Shown piece after piece: positions 1 through 7,906 of a stretch of 64,000 nucleotides of DNA (positions are counted from its first letter, which is position 1; each line of letters begins with the position of its first letter). This stretch comes from Acetobacter estunensis (lineage in GTDB: Bacteria > Pseudomonadota > Alphaproteobacteria > Acetobacterales > Acetobacteraceae), in NCBI RefSeq assembly GCF_019083805.1, contig NZ_JAHRDV010000012.1:1-64000 (forward strand). Reading direction: 5' to 3'. The notes under the pieces are model-generated. The model was not told the DNA's origin. It searched no databases and worked only from the letters and a program-made list of their open reading frames with translations. The position numbers were made by a program, and so were the translations under genes.

Positions 1-10
1 AAGACTATGG

Positions 11-38
11 AAAAGCCACCCTCAAGGGTGGCTTTTTT
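11..38. terminator. Rho-independent terminator
   Basis: An 11-bp A/T-flanked stem (aaaagccaccc pairing with gggtggctttt) around a 4-base loop is followed by a T run on the plus strand and preceded by A residues. It can therefore work in either direction. The gene it ends lies outside the window on the left, or it closes the minus-strand genes to its right. Confidence 0.85.
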
Positions 39-111
39 GCGTTCCGGGAATGAGCGCAGGATGCGTATAGGATGCAAATGGGAGTGAAACTCCAGCGTAG
101 GTTGGGCTGAT

Positions 112-127
112 TTCACGTATGCGTGAA
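112..127. promoter_or_regulatory. 16-bp palindrome, candidate operator
   Basis: TTCACG-TATG-CGTGAA is a perfect inverted repeat with a 4-base spacer. Nearly the same site (TTCACG-AATG-CGTGAA) recurs at 13453-13468 upstream of the nitrilase cluster. The shared sequence suggests one DNA-binding protein. Which protein is unknown. Here the site lies just downstream of a dead LysR gene. Confidence 0.4.
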
Positions 128-141
128 CCGTCAGAGCGAGG

Positions 142-345
142 TCATTTGGGCGGGAACAAATTCGCCGTCATGAACTCGACAAACACCCTGAGCTTCGGTG
201 AGAGATAGGGACTGGACGGCCACAGAAGACGGAAGCCCCCCGAATGTTCGGTATGGTCGGACAGCGCAGGAACGAGGCGTCTGCTCCTGAGATACTCGTG
301 AAGCACAAAATCCGGGAGGCTGACGATACCCATGGAGATGGTGTC
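142..345 (-). pseudogene. LysR-family regulator, C-terminal fragment
   Basis: Only the last ~67 residues of a LysR-type regulator remain. They carry the typical end of the effector domain (GIVSLPDFVL, then SPKLRVFVEFM near the C-terminus). Upstream of about position 345 the frame reads into the antisense of the alcohol dehydrogenase fragment on the other strand. The DNA-binding domain and promoter are therefore gone. Its partner was probably the divergent dehydrogenase whose 3' half abuts it. Confidence 0.75.
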
Positions 346-672
346 AGCCATGTCCTGGAACTGGGCGGACCGGAGACCTACCCCCGATTCGTCAAATCGA
401 TCGGGACCGGTGGCCACATTGTCCAGATCGGCGTGCTGACCGGCTTTGGACCGCGCCCGGATATCGATCGTATCCGCAGCGCAAATGCCAGCATTGACGG
501 AATTACCGTGGGCTCCGTGGACCACTTTCGGGAAATGAATGCGTTTCTGACCCAGCAGGACATCCATCCTGTCATCGACAGGGTCTTTCCTTTCGAACAG
601 GCAGGCGAGGCTTATGACTATCTGTAGAGCGCGAAGCACTTTGGAAAGATCGTGATTGATCTGTCCTCATAA
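334..672 (+). pseudogene. Zinc-type alcohol dehydrogenase/quinone reductase family, C-terminal fragment
   Basis: This is the C-terminal third of an MDR-superfamily dehydrogenase. The VLELGGPETY segment, the GGHIVQIG strand and the PVIDRVFPFEQAGEAYDYL region align with the end of the intact homologue at 9740-10765. The N-terminal catalytic half is missing. A TAG at 625-627 interrupts the frame, after which the same frame continues as SAKHFGKIVIDLSS to a TAA at 670-672. It is dead on two counts: 5' deletion and nonsense mutation. Confidence 0.8.
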
Positions 673-1879
673 TACGATTTCCGGTTTTTCGAGGCACGCC
701 AGCGTTAGTCCTGCGAGGCCAAGTCCTGTCCCGAGCAGGCAGACGCTGGTCCAGCCTCCATGTGCATAGGCCAGTGTTGACGCGAAGGCGCCGCACGCGC
801 TGCCAAGCGAATAGAAAACCATATAGGCACCGACAAGACGGCTGCGCGCCTCTGCGCCCGAAGCAAAGATCAGGCTCTGACTGGTGACATGGATCGCCTG
901 AATGGCAAAATCCAGCAGGACGACGCCAGCGATTAGAAACCACAGTGGGATGGGCAGGGCGGTCATCAGGCTCCATGCCGCCAGGGCAAGAGCAAAGAAG
1001 GACAGTACGGTCGTCCGGCGGGCGCGTCCCTGATCGGCCCAGATGCCGGCTCGTCCGGCGCCCAGTGCTCCAGCCACGCCTACAAGTCCGAACAACCCGA
1101 CTTCGGTGTGCGACAGCGAGAACGGGGCCGCGCTGAGCGGAAGAACAAGAGGCGCCCAGAGCACGTTGAACATCGCAAAGATCAGAAACGCAAGCAAACC
1201 GCGGCGGCGCAGGACGGATTTGGTCCGGTAAAGCGACAGGGTCGAGAAAACGAGGACCGGATAGGAAAGCGGCATGTCGTTTCGCTTTCTGGGAGGCAGG
1301 ATGCGTGCCAGCACTGCGGCCATGTCTGCTGTCAGAACGGCAGAAGCAAGATAGACGGCCCGCCAGCCGATCGTGTCCGTGAGCAGGCCTGCAATGAGCC
1401 GAGCGCACAGGATTCCGATCACGACGCCGCTGGTGATCTGCCCGACGACCCGTCCCCGTTTGGCAGGTGCGGCCCAGCCGGCCGCGCAGGCCACCAGCGT
1501 CTGGACGATGACGGATGAAAGACCGACCAGAAACAGGCTTCCAAGGAGGAATTCCCATGAGAGACAGCGCGGCGGCAACAAGTGCAGCAGCGGCAGTGAG
1601 ACCCTGAATGAGCACAAGACGCCCAGGTGGCATCAGGTCACCCAACGGCACAATACCGATCAGACCAAGCCCGTATCCGACCTGTGTCGCGGTGATGATA
1701 CTGCCGATGAGGGCCGGGTCGACATCCAGATCATGAGCGATCTCGTTAAGCATGGGCGCAGCGTAATAGACATTTGCGACGCTGAGGCCGCAGGCAGTTG
1801 CCATAAGAAGAATGAGTGGAACGGTGAGCGGACGCTGCCGGTTATGGTCGGCAGAAGGAGGAGAGGACATAGATTGCAC
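667..1879 (-). pseudogene. MFS transporter, frameshifted
   Basis: The first ~105 residues read in one frame from 1879 (hydrophobic start, NVYYAAPMLNEIAHDL, GYGLGLIGIVPLGD, typical of YnfM-like drug/sugar efflux MFS). The rest (FLLGSLFLVGLSS through to KPEIVL at 667) lies in another frame. The switch falls close to 1550-1565. Joined together the two parts give a ~400-residue, 12-helix carrier of normal length, so a single small indel explains the break. It could also be a sequencing error. It is divergent from the HxlR regulator at 1966, its likely controller. Confidence 0.8.
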
Positions 1880-1893
1880 CTTATTAGTAGTCC

Positions 1894-1941
1894 TATAATA
1901 GAACCTCTTGCATCTCTCGTCGTCCAGTTCTATTTTAGAAC
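1894..1941. promoter_or_regulatory. Candidate HxlR operator sites between MFS and hxlR-like gene
   Basis: GTTCTA-TTT-TAGAAC (1927-1941) is a perfect palindrome 25 bases before the HxlR start. A second half site TAGAAC follows TATAA at 1894-1904. Both lie in the 86-base divergent promoter. Autoregulation and repression of the MFS gene is the simplest reading, inferred from position and symmetry. Confidence 0.5.
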
Positions 1942-1965
1942 CACATGAAAAAGTGAGGATGTCGA

Positions 1966-2430
1966 ATGGTGAAGCGGGTGAGCCTCAGCGATGCGGAATG
2001 TCCGATGGCCAGGTCGCTGGATGGCATTGGCGACTGGTGGTCACTGCTTATCGTGCGCGACGCATTTGACGGCGTAAGGCGTTTCGGAGAATTCCAGAAA
2101 AGCCTCGGAATATCCAAAGGGATTCTGGCCCGTCGTTTGCAGGGTCTTGTTGCTTTGGGAGTGCTTACAATGACGTCGGCATCCGACGGGAGTGCCTGGC
2201 AGGACTACGTGCTGACGTCAAAAGGAGAGGCGCTATTTCCGGTCATCGTCGCCTTGAGACAGTGGGGAGAGGCGTTCTGCTACCGACCTGGGGAGCCACA
2301 TTCGGAACTGGTCGACCGGAAAAAGGGGAAGTCTCTGGCACCGTTGGTCGTGCGGGACGCGGACGGCGAGATTATCCAGATGCGGGATACTGTCGTTAAA
2401 AAACTCGCGCTGTCTTCCAAGGACTACTGA
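1966..2430 (+). CDS. HxlR-family transcriptional regulator
   Basis: A 154-residue winged-helix protein. The N-terminal CPMARSLDGIGDWWSLLIVRDAF matches the HxlR signature, with the conserved Cys near residue 12. It is followed by the recognition region GEFQKSLGISKGILARRLQGL and the wing with YVLTSKGEALFPV. HxlR proteins are dimeric and often sense redox state or electrophiles through that cysteine. It is divergent from the broken MFS gene, with palindromic sites between them. The tail after residue 110 is a little longer than in minimal HxlR proteins. Confidence 0.88.
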   Translation: MVKRVSLSDAECPMARSLDGIGDWWSLLIVRDAFDGVRRFGEFQKSLGISKGILARRLQGLVALGVLTMTSASDGSAWQDYVLTSKGEALFPVIVALRQWGEAFCYRPGEPHSELVDRKKGKSLAPLVVRDADGEIIQMRDTVVKKLALSSKDY

Positions 2431-2493
2431 CGACGGTCCGTTTGGACGTGTTCTGACAAAATTGATGTAAAGTAGGCTGGGTGCAAGGTCTGT

Positions 2494-2644
2494 CTAGCAC
2501 TACAGTTGCAATTTGCTTTGTTCGATAATTGTTCATGGCTCCCATAGTTTCCAGAAGGCTCGAATTTCAGGCTGTCTACGGCGAGAAAAACCGCAACTTT
2601 TTCGTTTTTCTGGCCCGGAAAATAAACTGCAACTGTAGTGCTAG
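2494..2644. mobile_element. 143-bp MITE with IS701-like ends and CTAG target duplication
   Basis: Perfect 13-bp terminal inverted repeats, CACTACAGTTGCA at 2498-2510 and its complement at 2628-2640, are each bounded on the outside by CTAG (2494-2497 and 2641-2644). A 4-bp YTAR-type duplication and these ends resemble the IS701 family, recalled from family knowledge and not searched. The interior has no transposase, so it would depend on a full-length element elsewhere. Confidence 0.6.
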
Positions 2645-2817
2645 GTGTCGACAATGATCAGGTGGAAGCCATAGGCACCCGTATAAGACTTCTTGAAAAA
2701 ATTACGAGTGCTGAGGCTCCTCTCGTCCACGTTCCTTATTTTTCATTCCCTGGTATAGGCCACATCCGAAAAGAACACGCCGATTACGTTTGGGAAACTG
2801 TCGTATGGGAGTGGTGA
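2644..2817 (+). pseudogene. MBL-fold metallo-hydrolase, C-terminal fragment
   Basis: An open frame begins at the right edge of the MITE and runs 57 residues to a TGA at 2815-2817. Its DNDQVEAIGTRIRLLEK, then HVPYFSFPGIGHIRKE, fit the end of lactonase-like MBL-fold hydrolases, where a histidine and the FPGxGH motif close the protein. No upstream part is present left of the MITE, so this is a 3' remnant and not a simple insertion. Its start is lost. Confidence 0.55.
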
Positions 2818-2855
2818 TTGTTGATTTTTACTGAGTTATAAATCAGATTTTGTCT

Positions 2856-4079
2856 CTATGCGTTGGTAGCCGTTTCTTTCCATGCCATGCATGAAAGCAC
2901 TGTGCTGACCAAGGCCACAAGACCGATCAGAATAGCACAGCCGAGCCAGCCGTGACGGACATAGAGAGGGGCAGGGGCAACCGCCCCGATACTGCCACCC
3001 AGATAATAGCATGTGAGATAGAGGCCTGTTGCCGCAGACCGACCACTTCTGGCATGTCGGGCGGTATAACCGGTGGCACAGGATTGTCCGGCAAAGACGG
3101 CCATGCAGGAGAGAGCCAGCCCGACTATGATAGCAGGCAGATGGACGGAAAGTGTCAGGGCAATCCCGGCAATCCCGGCAATCCCGGCGATCTGCGAGAG
3201 TAGGAACGCCTGCGTTCGCCCGATCGTGCCAATAAGACGCCCGAAGAAGGGCGTGACTGTAACGGGCAGAAGGAAGACTACAAACAGGGCACCGACTTCG
3301 ATTGCGGTTAGACCAAATGGTGGCGCTGCCAGACGCAGACTCAGATAGGTGAAGGATATTACCTGCTGAAACAGCAGGCTGGCCCCGACAAAGCATGTGG
3401 CGAGCAGCCGCCAGTCCCGCACTCCCTTTGCGACATTCCGTAAACTGTTTCCAAGAGACGCATTGGCTTTGAACCGGCGCTCCGTGGGCACACAGAACAC
3501 TGTGAGCGCAAGCACTGGCATCAGAAGAACCGCAAAAGCCAGAAAGGTGGAGAGCCAGCCGGTGAGGGACGCAGCAGTACCAGCAAGAAACCGCCCGCAA
3601 AACCCACCAAATGCCGTGCCCGCTACATATACACCGTTCAGGGTGGTTGCCGTGCGCCCGGACCACTCCTCGGCGATGTATGCGAGAGCGGCAGTAAAGA
3701 TGAAGGGCACCAGCAATCCTTGTGCAAACCGCAGGGAAAGCAGAGCGGCAAAATTCCATGCCAGAGCGCAGGAGGCAGTTGAAAGGATCAGTCCGATGAG
3801 AGCCATCACCATAATACGCTTGCGCCCGAAGCGATCGGAGATGGCGCCTGCCAGCGGGGCAGCAACTGCCACACCCAGAGTGGAGGTGCTGATTGTCCAG
3901 GTGCTGGTACCTATGCTGACACCAAACCGGCGGGCGATGTCAGGCAGGATCGGCTGCGTGGCATAGACGTTCAGGAGCGCACAGCTTCCCAAAGCGAAGA
4001 GAGCAGCCATTTGTCGAAATGGGACCGTAGTGTCTACAGCTACGTCATTTCTCATTGTCTGGACGTCTGAACGGTTCAT
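2856..4079 (-). CDS. MFS efflux transporter
   Basis: A 407-residue, 12-helix major facilitator. Visible are NVYATQPILPDIARRFGV at helix 1, SDRFGRKRIM in the loop 2-3 motif A, and RFAQGLLVPFIFTAALAYIAEEW in helix 4/5. These place it near YnfM/arabinose-efflux type exporters; the substrate is unknown. The frame extends upstream to 4769, but that part is antisense to the TetR gene, so the ATG at 4079 is chosen. A 9-base repeat at 3159-3185 encodes Gly-Ile-Ala units in helix 9. It is divergent from a TetR gene with an operator between them. Confidence 0.85.
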   Translation of the reverse strand: MNRSDVQTMRNDVAVDTTVPFRQMAALFALGSCALLNVYATQPILPDIARRFGVSIGTSTWTISTSTLGVAVAAPLAGAISDRFGRKRIMVMALIGLILSTASCALAWNFAALLSLRFAQGLLVPFIFTAALAYIAEEWSGRTATTLNGVYVAGTAFGGFCGRFLAGTAASLTGWLSTFLAFAVLLMPVLALTVFCVPTERRFKANASLGNSLRNVAKGVRDWRLLATCFVGASLLFQQVISFTYLSLRLAAPPFGLTAIEVGALFVVFLLPVTVTPFFGRLIGTIGRTQAFLLSQIAGIAGIAGIALTLSVHLPAIIVGLALSCMAVFAGQSCATGYTARHARSGRSAATGLYLTCYYLGGSIGAVAPAPLYVRHGWLGCAILIGLVALVSTVLSCMAWKETATNA

Positions 4080-4214
4080 GATCCGTCTCGCCGGTTGAGG
4101 CGTGCAGGTCGCTGGCAGTCGGGATCCTGTGCGTGAGATCTGGGTATCGTCATTGTTATTATTCAGCACAACTGATTTGTGAATTGCCTCTTTGCAGGCG
4201 CTGGACCTACGCTG

Positions 4215-4230
4215 ACGAACGAGTGTTCGT
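4215..4230. promoter_or_regulatory. TetR-type operator palindrome
   Basis: ACGAAC-GAGT-GTTCGT is a perfect inverted repeat that ends 14 bases before the TetR start codon, in the divergent gap with the MFS gene. Position and symmetry make it the likely binding site of the adjacent TetR protein. Confidence 0.55.
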
Positions 4231-4244
4231 GAGTCAAAGAACAA

Positions 4245-4820
4245 ATGCGAGAGCCGGTCCCCCTGCGCGATATCGTGATCGAAGCGCGCGAGCTGTTTCG
4301 TGAATATGGTTACGAAGGTGCGTCGATGCGCGATCTGGCCGGACGTGTGGGGCTGCGTCCACAGAGCCTCTATACGCGGTTTCCGTCGAAAGAGGCTCTG
4401 GTGTCCGAGGTTCTGGCGCTGACGCTTGAAGAAATGCTGGAAGGTCTGCCTGATCCAGACCGGAACTGGCGTAACGCATGGAGGACGCTGATCGGGCGCA
4501 TCGCGCAGACGCTGGAAAACCATGGTCGCTGCGTCGGCCTGCATCTGGCTTATGGCGTGACATCTGCGACACCTGAGGCGCAGAAAGCCGTCAGGGTATT
4601 TTTCAAGTCTGTGCAGGAGGCCATGACCCGGATCCTGCGTTCGGGAAAGATTGCGCCTCCCGCAGCAACTGCTGCCGATACGTTGGCTCAGTTGGAAGGT
4701 GCAACGCTCTGGATTGCGACGGAAGGGGACAATAGACCCCTCAAGCGTGCAGTCAGGCGTGCCCTGCACCTGGCTGGTCCTGTGCGCAGGTGTGGAGAAA
4801 AGGCCGAACTGCCATCATGA
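4245..4820 (+). CDS. TetR/AcrR-family transcriptional regulator
   Basis: 191 residues. The N-terminal helix-turn-helix reads ARELFREYGYEGASMRDLAGRVGLRPQSLYTRFPSKEALV (residues ~13-52), the standard TetR_N pattern, followed by a helical ligand-binding domain (residues ~60-180). It overlaps the DMT transporter by four bases (ATGA at 4817-4820), so the two are likely co-translated. It is divergent from the MFS gene, so it probably controls efflux in both directions. Confidence 0.88.
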   Translation: MREPVPLRDIVIEARELFREYGYEGASMRDLAGRVGLRPQSLYTRFPSKEALVSEVLALTLEEMLEGLPDPDRNWRNAWRTLIGRIAQTLENHGRCVGLHLAYGVTSATPEAQKAVRVFFKSVQEAMTRILRSGKIAPPAATAADTLAQLEGATLWIATEGDNRPLKRAVRRALHLAGPVRRCGEKAELPS

Positions 4821-5719
4821 CCAATGTTCTTCTGTTTATCGCCGTCGTCGTGGTCTGGGGACTGACGTGGTTCGCCATGCATCTTCAGCTTGGGGCTGCG
4901 CCGGTAGAGGTCGCGATCTTCTGGCGTTTCGCGCTTTCCCTCGTTCTGCTCGGCGGTTGGTTATGCCTGTCCGGACGGTTGAGAAGGCCGGCAACTGATT
5001 GTGTTCCATGGCTGATTGCCATGGGGATCTGTCTGTTCTCTGGCAATTATCTCGTGCTCTATCGATCGGCCGCCTATCTGGCCAGCGGCATGGTCTCGGT
5101 GATCTTCAGTCTGGCCAGCGTTCTGAACGCCCTGAACCTCTGGCTGTTCTTCCGCCAGCGGCCAGACGCACGGATTATCGGCGGCGGCCTTCTGGGCGTA
5201 ATGGGCGTCGCGCTGCTGCTGGGCGGAGATCATGGAGGAGGGCTGCACGCAGGAAGTCTCACCGGGGTCGGGTTGGCACTGGCGGGCACTCTGTTCTTTT
5301 CACTGGGCAATATGGTTACCCGCAGGATCGGTCGCTTCGATCTGGATCTGCCCAATGCCGTGTTCTACGCGATGGGAGTTGGGACAGTCATCGTGGGAGC
5401 CGTAGCGCTCGCGCACGGATATAGCTTCGCTGTTCCGCTTACCGCAGCCTGGCTTGGCGGCTTGGCCTATCTGTCGGTATTTGGCTCGGTCATCGGGTTT
5501 TTGACCTATCTGTCTTTGGTGCACCGGATCGGGGCGGACAGGGCCGGCTATACGACGATCCTTTCTCCTGTCCTGGCTCTTGCGGTGTCATGCGTTTTCG
5601 AAGGTGCGCAGTGGACGGCTGTCATGCTGATCGGGCTCCTGCTTGTCATGGCAGGCAATGTATTGGCCTTCGTGCGTCGGCGGCCTGTTCCGGGTCCGGT
5701 CGAGGTGGAACAGGCGTGA
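4817..5719 (+). CDS. EamA/DMT-family transporter
   Basis: 300 residues with ten predicted hydrophobic helices in two EamA repeats. The first begins FIAVVVVWGLTWFAMHLQLG and the second begins after LHAGSLTGVGLALAGTLFFSLGNMVTRR. EamA proteins export amino acids, nucleotides or drugs in the inner membrane; the substrate cannot be read here. The ATG at 4817 overlaps the TetR stop. An in-frame start further upstream at 4790 lies inside the TetR gene and is less likely. Confidence 0.87.
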   Translation: MTNVLLFIAVVVVWGLTWFAMHLQLGAAPVEVAIFWRFALSLVLLGGWLCLSGRLRRPATDCVPWLIAMGICLFSGNYLVLYRSAAYLASGMVSVIFSLASVLNALNLWLFFRQRPDARIIGGGLLGVMGVALLLGGDHGGGLHAGSLTGVGLALAGTLFFSLGNMVTRRIGRFDLDLPNAVFYAMGVGTVIVGAVALAHGYSFAVPLTAAWLGGLAYLSVFGSVIGFLTYLSLVHRIGADRAGYTTILSPVLALAVSCVFEGAQWTAVMLIGLLLVMAGNVLAFVRRRPVPGPVEVEQA

Positions 5720-5756
5720 GTTTCCATTATCATCTCATGCAGAAAAGGCGACAGAC

Positions 5757-6311
5757 ATGACAGATGAAGCCCTGATTATTGTGGACCTGCAGAACGATTA
5801 TTTCCCGGGTGGGCGTTGGCCGCTGGTGGGCATTGAAGATGCTGCTGGTAACGGACGTCTCGTCCTGAGCCACTTTCGGGAAAAAGATATGGCGGTTGTC
5901 CATATCCGTCATGAATTCCTGGCCGATAACGCGCCGTTTTTTGCGCCGGGTTCATATGGCGCACAGATCAACGAGCTTGTCATGCCGAAGGAAGGGGAAC
6001 CGGTGGTTCTTAAGCACCATCCGAACGCATTTCGGGATACGAACCTTAAAACACTTCTGAATGAGCGGGAAATTCGGAAACTGACCATTCTGGGCGCAAT
6101 GAGCCATGTCTGCATCGATGCGACCGTCCGTGCTGCGGTTGACTTCGGATATGACGTGACCGTGGTGCATGACGCGGTCGCCACGCGTGATCTGGAGTTC
6201 AATGGAACAAACGTTCCGGCAAATCAGGTGCATTCTGCATATATGGCGGCGTTGGCATTCGCCTGTGCAAAAGTCATGCCGACAGCTGAGATAGTCCATA
6301 CCTCGGAATGA
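5757..6311 (+). CDS. Isochorismatase-family cysteine hydrolase
   Basis: 184 residues, usual size for nicotinamidase/isochorismatase-like hydrolases. The catalytic triad is visible: Asp10 in IVDLQNDYF, Lys86 in VVLKHHPNAF, and Cys119 in MSHVCIDATVRAA, which follows the family's cis-peptide bond. The substrate is unknown. It lies 37 bases after the DMT gene on the same strand, so the TetR-DMT-hydrolase trio may be one operon. Confidence 0.88.
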   Translation: MTDEALIIVDLQNDYFPGGRWPLVGIEDAAGNGRLVLSHFREKDMAVVHIRHEFLADNAPFFAPGSYGAQINELVMPKEGEPVVLKHHPNAFRDTNLKTLLNEREIRKLTILGAMSHVCIDATVRAAVDFGYDVTVVHDAVATRDLEFNGTNVPANQVHSAYMAALAFACAKVMPTAEIVHTSE

Positions 6312-6371
6312 GGTGCTATCGACAGCCATAGCTCCAGGGGTTTATATGAATATGGTAATTAAAGCATTATC

Positions 6372-6614
6372 GTGAAAATATTGACTCTTTCAGGAAGCAC
6401 ACGACACAACTCGACAAATACTGCGATGCTGCGCGCTCTGTCGTTCATGGCACCAGCGACATTTTCTATCTCAGTATTTGATCAGGTGAGCGCGCTTCCG
6501 GTGTTCTCGCCTGACCTGGAAACGGGTGAACTTCCGCCACAAGTGTGTGCCTTCATGGATCAGGTCGCTGCGAGTGACGGTCTGATCGTATCCAGTCCGG
6601 ATACGACTTCATGA
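6372..6614 (+). pseudogene. NADPH-dependent FMN reductase, truncated
   Basis: Only the first 80 residues are present, against ~180-190 in the family. KILTLSGSTRHNSTNTAML is the FMN-phosphate loop, and VAASDGLIVSSPDTTS stops where homologues continue with the flavin-ring loop (SPEY...). The GTG at 6372 is the apparent start. The 3' half has been replaced by the convergent gene that ends at 6609, so the product should not bind flavin properly. Confidence 0.75.
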
Positions 6615-7145
6615 CTGCTGCTCAATAACCTTACGAATATTCCAGAGCATGCGGCGGCGTAGTAACCCGCTGACGGGGCGGATCAGAAACCAGTACGGCG
6701 TAAAGCGTTGTCTGGCCTTGTCACTGAGGCAGAGGACACGTGTTTCGGTTATGAGGCGACACCTGCTTTCGCTAATGGGCGCGACAGTAAAGCCAAGAAC
6801 CAGTTTGCAGAGATCTCCCTCCCGTACAGCCATGAAAGCGTCAGGAGAAGGAATGGAGCGAAGTCCATAATCGGCATGCCAGAATGCTCCGACCAGACCA
6901 TAGGCAAGTGCGTGTCCGGTGCGCGCCAGAAGCGTAAAGTCTTCAAGATCCAGTGGCGGGGCGGACAGGCGCTTCATCAGTCGGCCAGGAAGTTCACGCA
7001 GACGGATAATCTGACGCACAAGGGGATCATTCTGTACGCGGAAAGCCGCAACGGCATCGAGAATATCAGATGCCTGACCGCGAATGACAATCGCGTGACG
7101 TTCAGAAAAATCACAATGTGGGAGCAGGATTTCGAAAGTGTTCAT
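6609..7145 (-). CDS. Conserved SRPBCC-like hypothetical protein
   Basis: 178 residues, a putative lipid/ligand-binding fold. The layout FSERHAIVIRG near the N-terminus, LVLGFTVAPISESRCRLITETRVLC in the middle, and RFTPYWFLIRPVSGLLRRRML near the end is one I associate with a conserved uncharacterised family related to SRPBCC proteins. The function is unknown. The ATG at 7145 overlaps the stop of the XRE gene by four bases (ATGA), so the pair is translationally coupled. Confidence 0.6.
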   Translation of the reverse strand: MNTFEILLPHCDFSERHAIVIRGQASDILDAVAAFRVQNDPLVRQIIRLRELPGRLMKRLSAPPLDLEDFTLLARTGHALAYGLVGAFWHADYGLRSIPSPDAFMAVREGDLCKLVLGFTVAPISESRCRLITETRVLCLSDKARQRFTPYWFLIRPVSGLLRRRMLWNIRKVIEQQS

Positions 7146-7906
7146 CGGGGCTTCAGTGTTACCAGCTGGTAGTGCGGCCATGTCGTGAAGGTAAGGGTGG
7201 TCTGGTCAAAGTCCAATGGGCCATCGGTCGGATGTCGAAACCGGCGAGGGCCGCCTTCTCTTAGCAATACACTCTGATTATGCCACAGCCGTTCAAAATC
7301 CGGACTTCGGGATCGAAGCTCCTGCACGAGTGTTTCCACCAGATGCGTGTCGCCACGGATGCTGGCAGCCCGGAATTCGGCAAGAACCCGTCGGGCACTG
7401 CCTTCCCAGTCATCCAGAAAGGTTCGGGCTGCACGGTCGAGAAAGACATAGCGCAGCAGGTTGCGTTCCTCACTGTCCAGCCATCCGAGAAAGAGACGCC
7501 GGGCCGCTTTGTTGGCGACGCAGGCATTCCACAGGGGATCCAGCACATAACAGGGCATGGTTACCTGCTCCGGGAAAGTCCGGACGGGTTCGGGAAGACT
7601 GGATGCGGTGACTGGCCGTGAGGCATCGGGATCCTTCAACTGCGCCAGTTCGAACAGATAGAGCCTTTCGGCAGGGGACAGATGCAGAGCCGTGGCAATA
7701 CGCGCCAGTGTTGCCGCCGAGCAGGAGACATTCCGACCCTGTTCCAGCCACGTATACCACGTCGTGCTGATACCACAGAGTTGGGCGGCTTCTTCCCGCC
7801 GCAACCCCCGTGCCCGACGCCGTCCGGGCAGGACATGCAATCCAACGTCCTGCGGAGACAGGGCGTCACGTCGAGCACGCAGCAAGGCATTATGACGACC
7901 GGGCAC
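7142..7906 (-). CDS. XRE-family regulator with MmyB-like ligand domain
   Basis: 254 residues. The helix-turn-helix occupies roughly residues 30-80 (LRREEAAQLCGISTTWYTWLEQGRN). The C-terminal domain (residues ~105-250) fits the MmyB-like LBD, with PCYVLDPLWNACVANKAARRLFLGW and the closing PLDFDQTTLTFTTWPHYQLVTLKPR. The N-terminus is short and unusual: the LRARRDALSPQ helix starts about eight residues earlier than in relatives, and the only start is a GTG. Its 5' end overlaps the divergent methyltransferase gene, leaving no room for a normal shared promoter. Confidence 0.78.
   Translation of the reverse strand: MPGRHNALLRARRDALSPQDVGLHVLPGRRRARGLRREEAAQLCGISTTWYTWLEQGRNVSCSAATLARIATALHLSPAERLYLFELAQLKDPDASRPVTASSLPEPVRTFPEQVTMPCYVLDPLWNACVANKAARRLFLGWLDSEERNLLRYVFLDRAARTFLDDWEGSARRVLAEFRAASIRGDTHLVETLVQELRSRSPDFERLWHNQSVLLREGGPRRFRHPTDGPLDFDQTTLTFTTWPHYQLVTLKPR

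Noticed and set aside
4080..4769. N-terminal extension of the MFS frame to 637 codons
   Set aside because: The extra 230 codons are antisense to the TetR gene; the MFS fold begins at the ATG at 4079.
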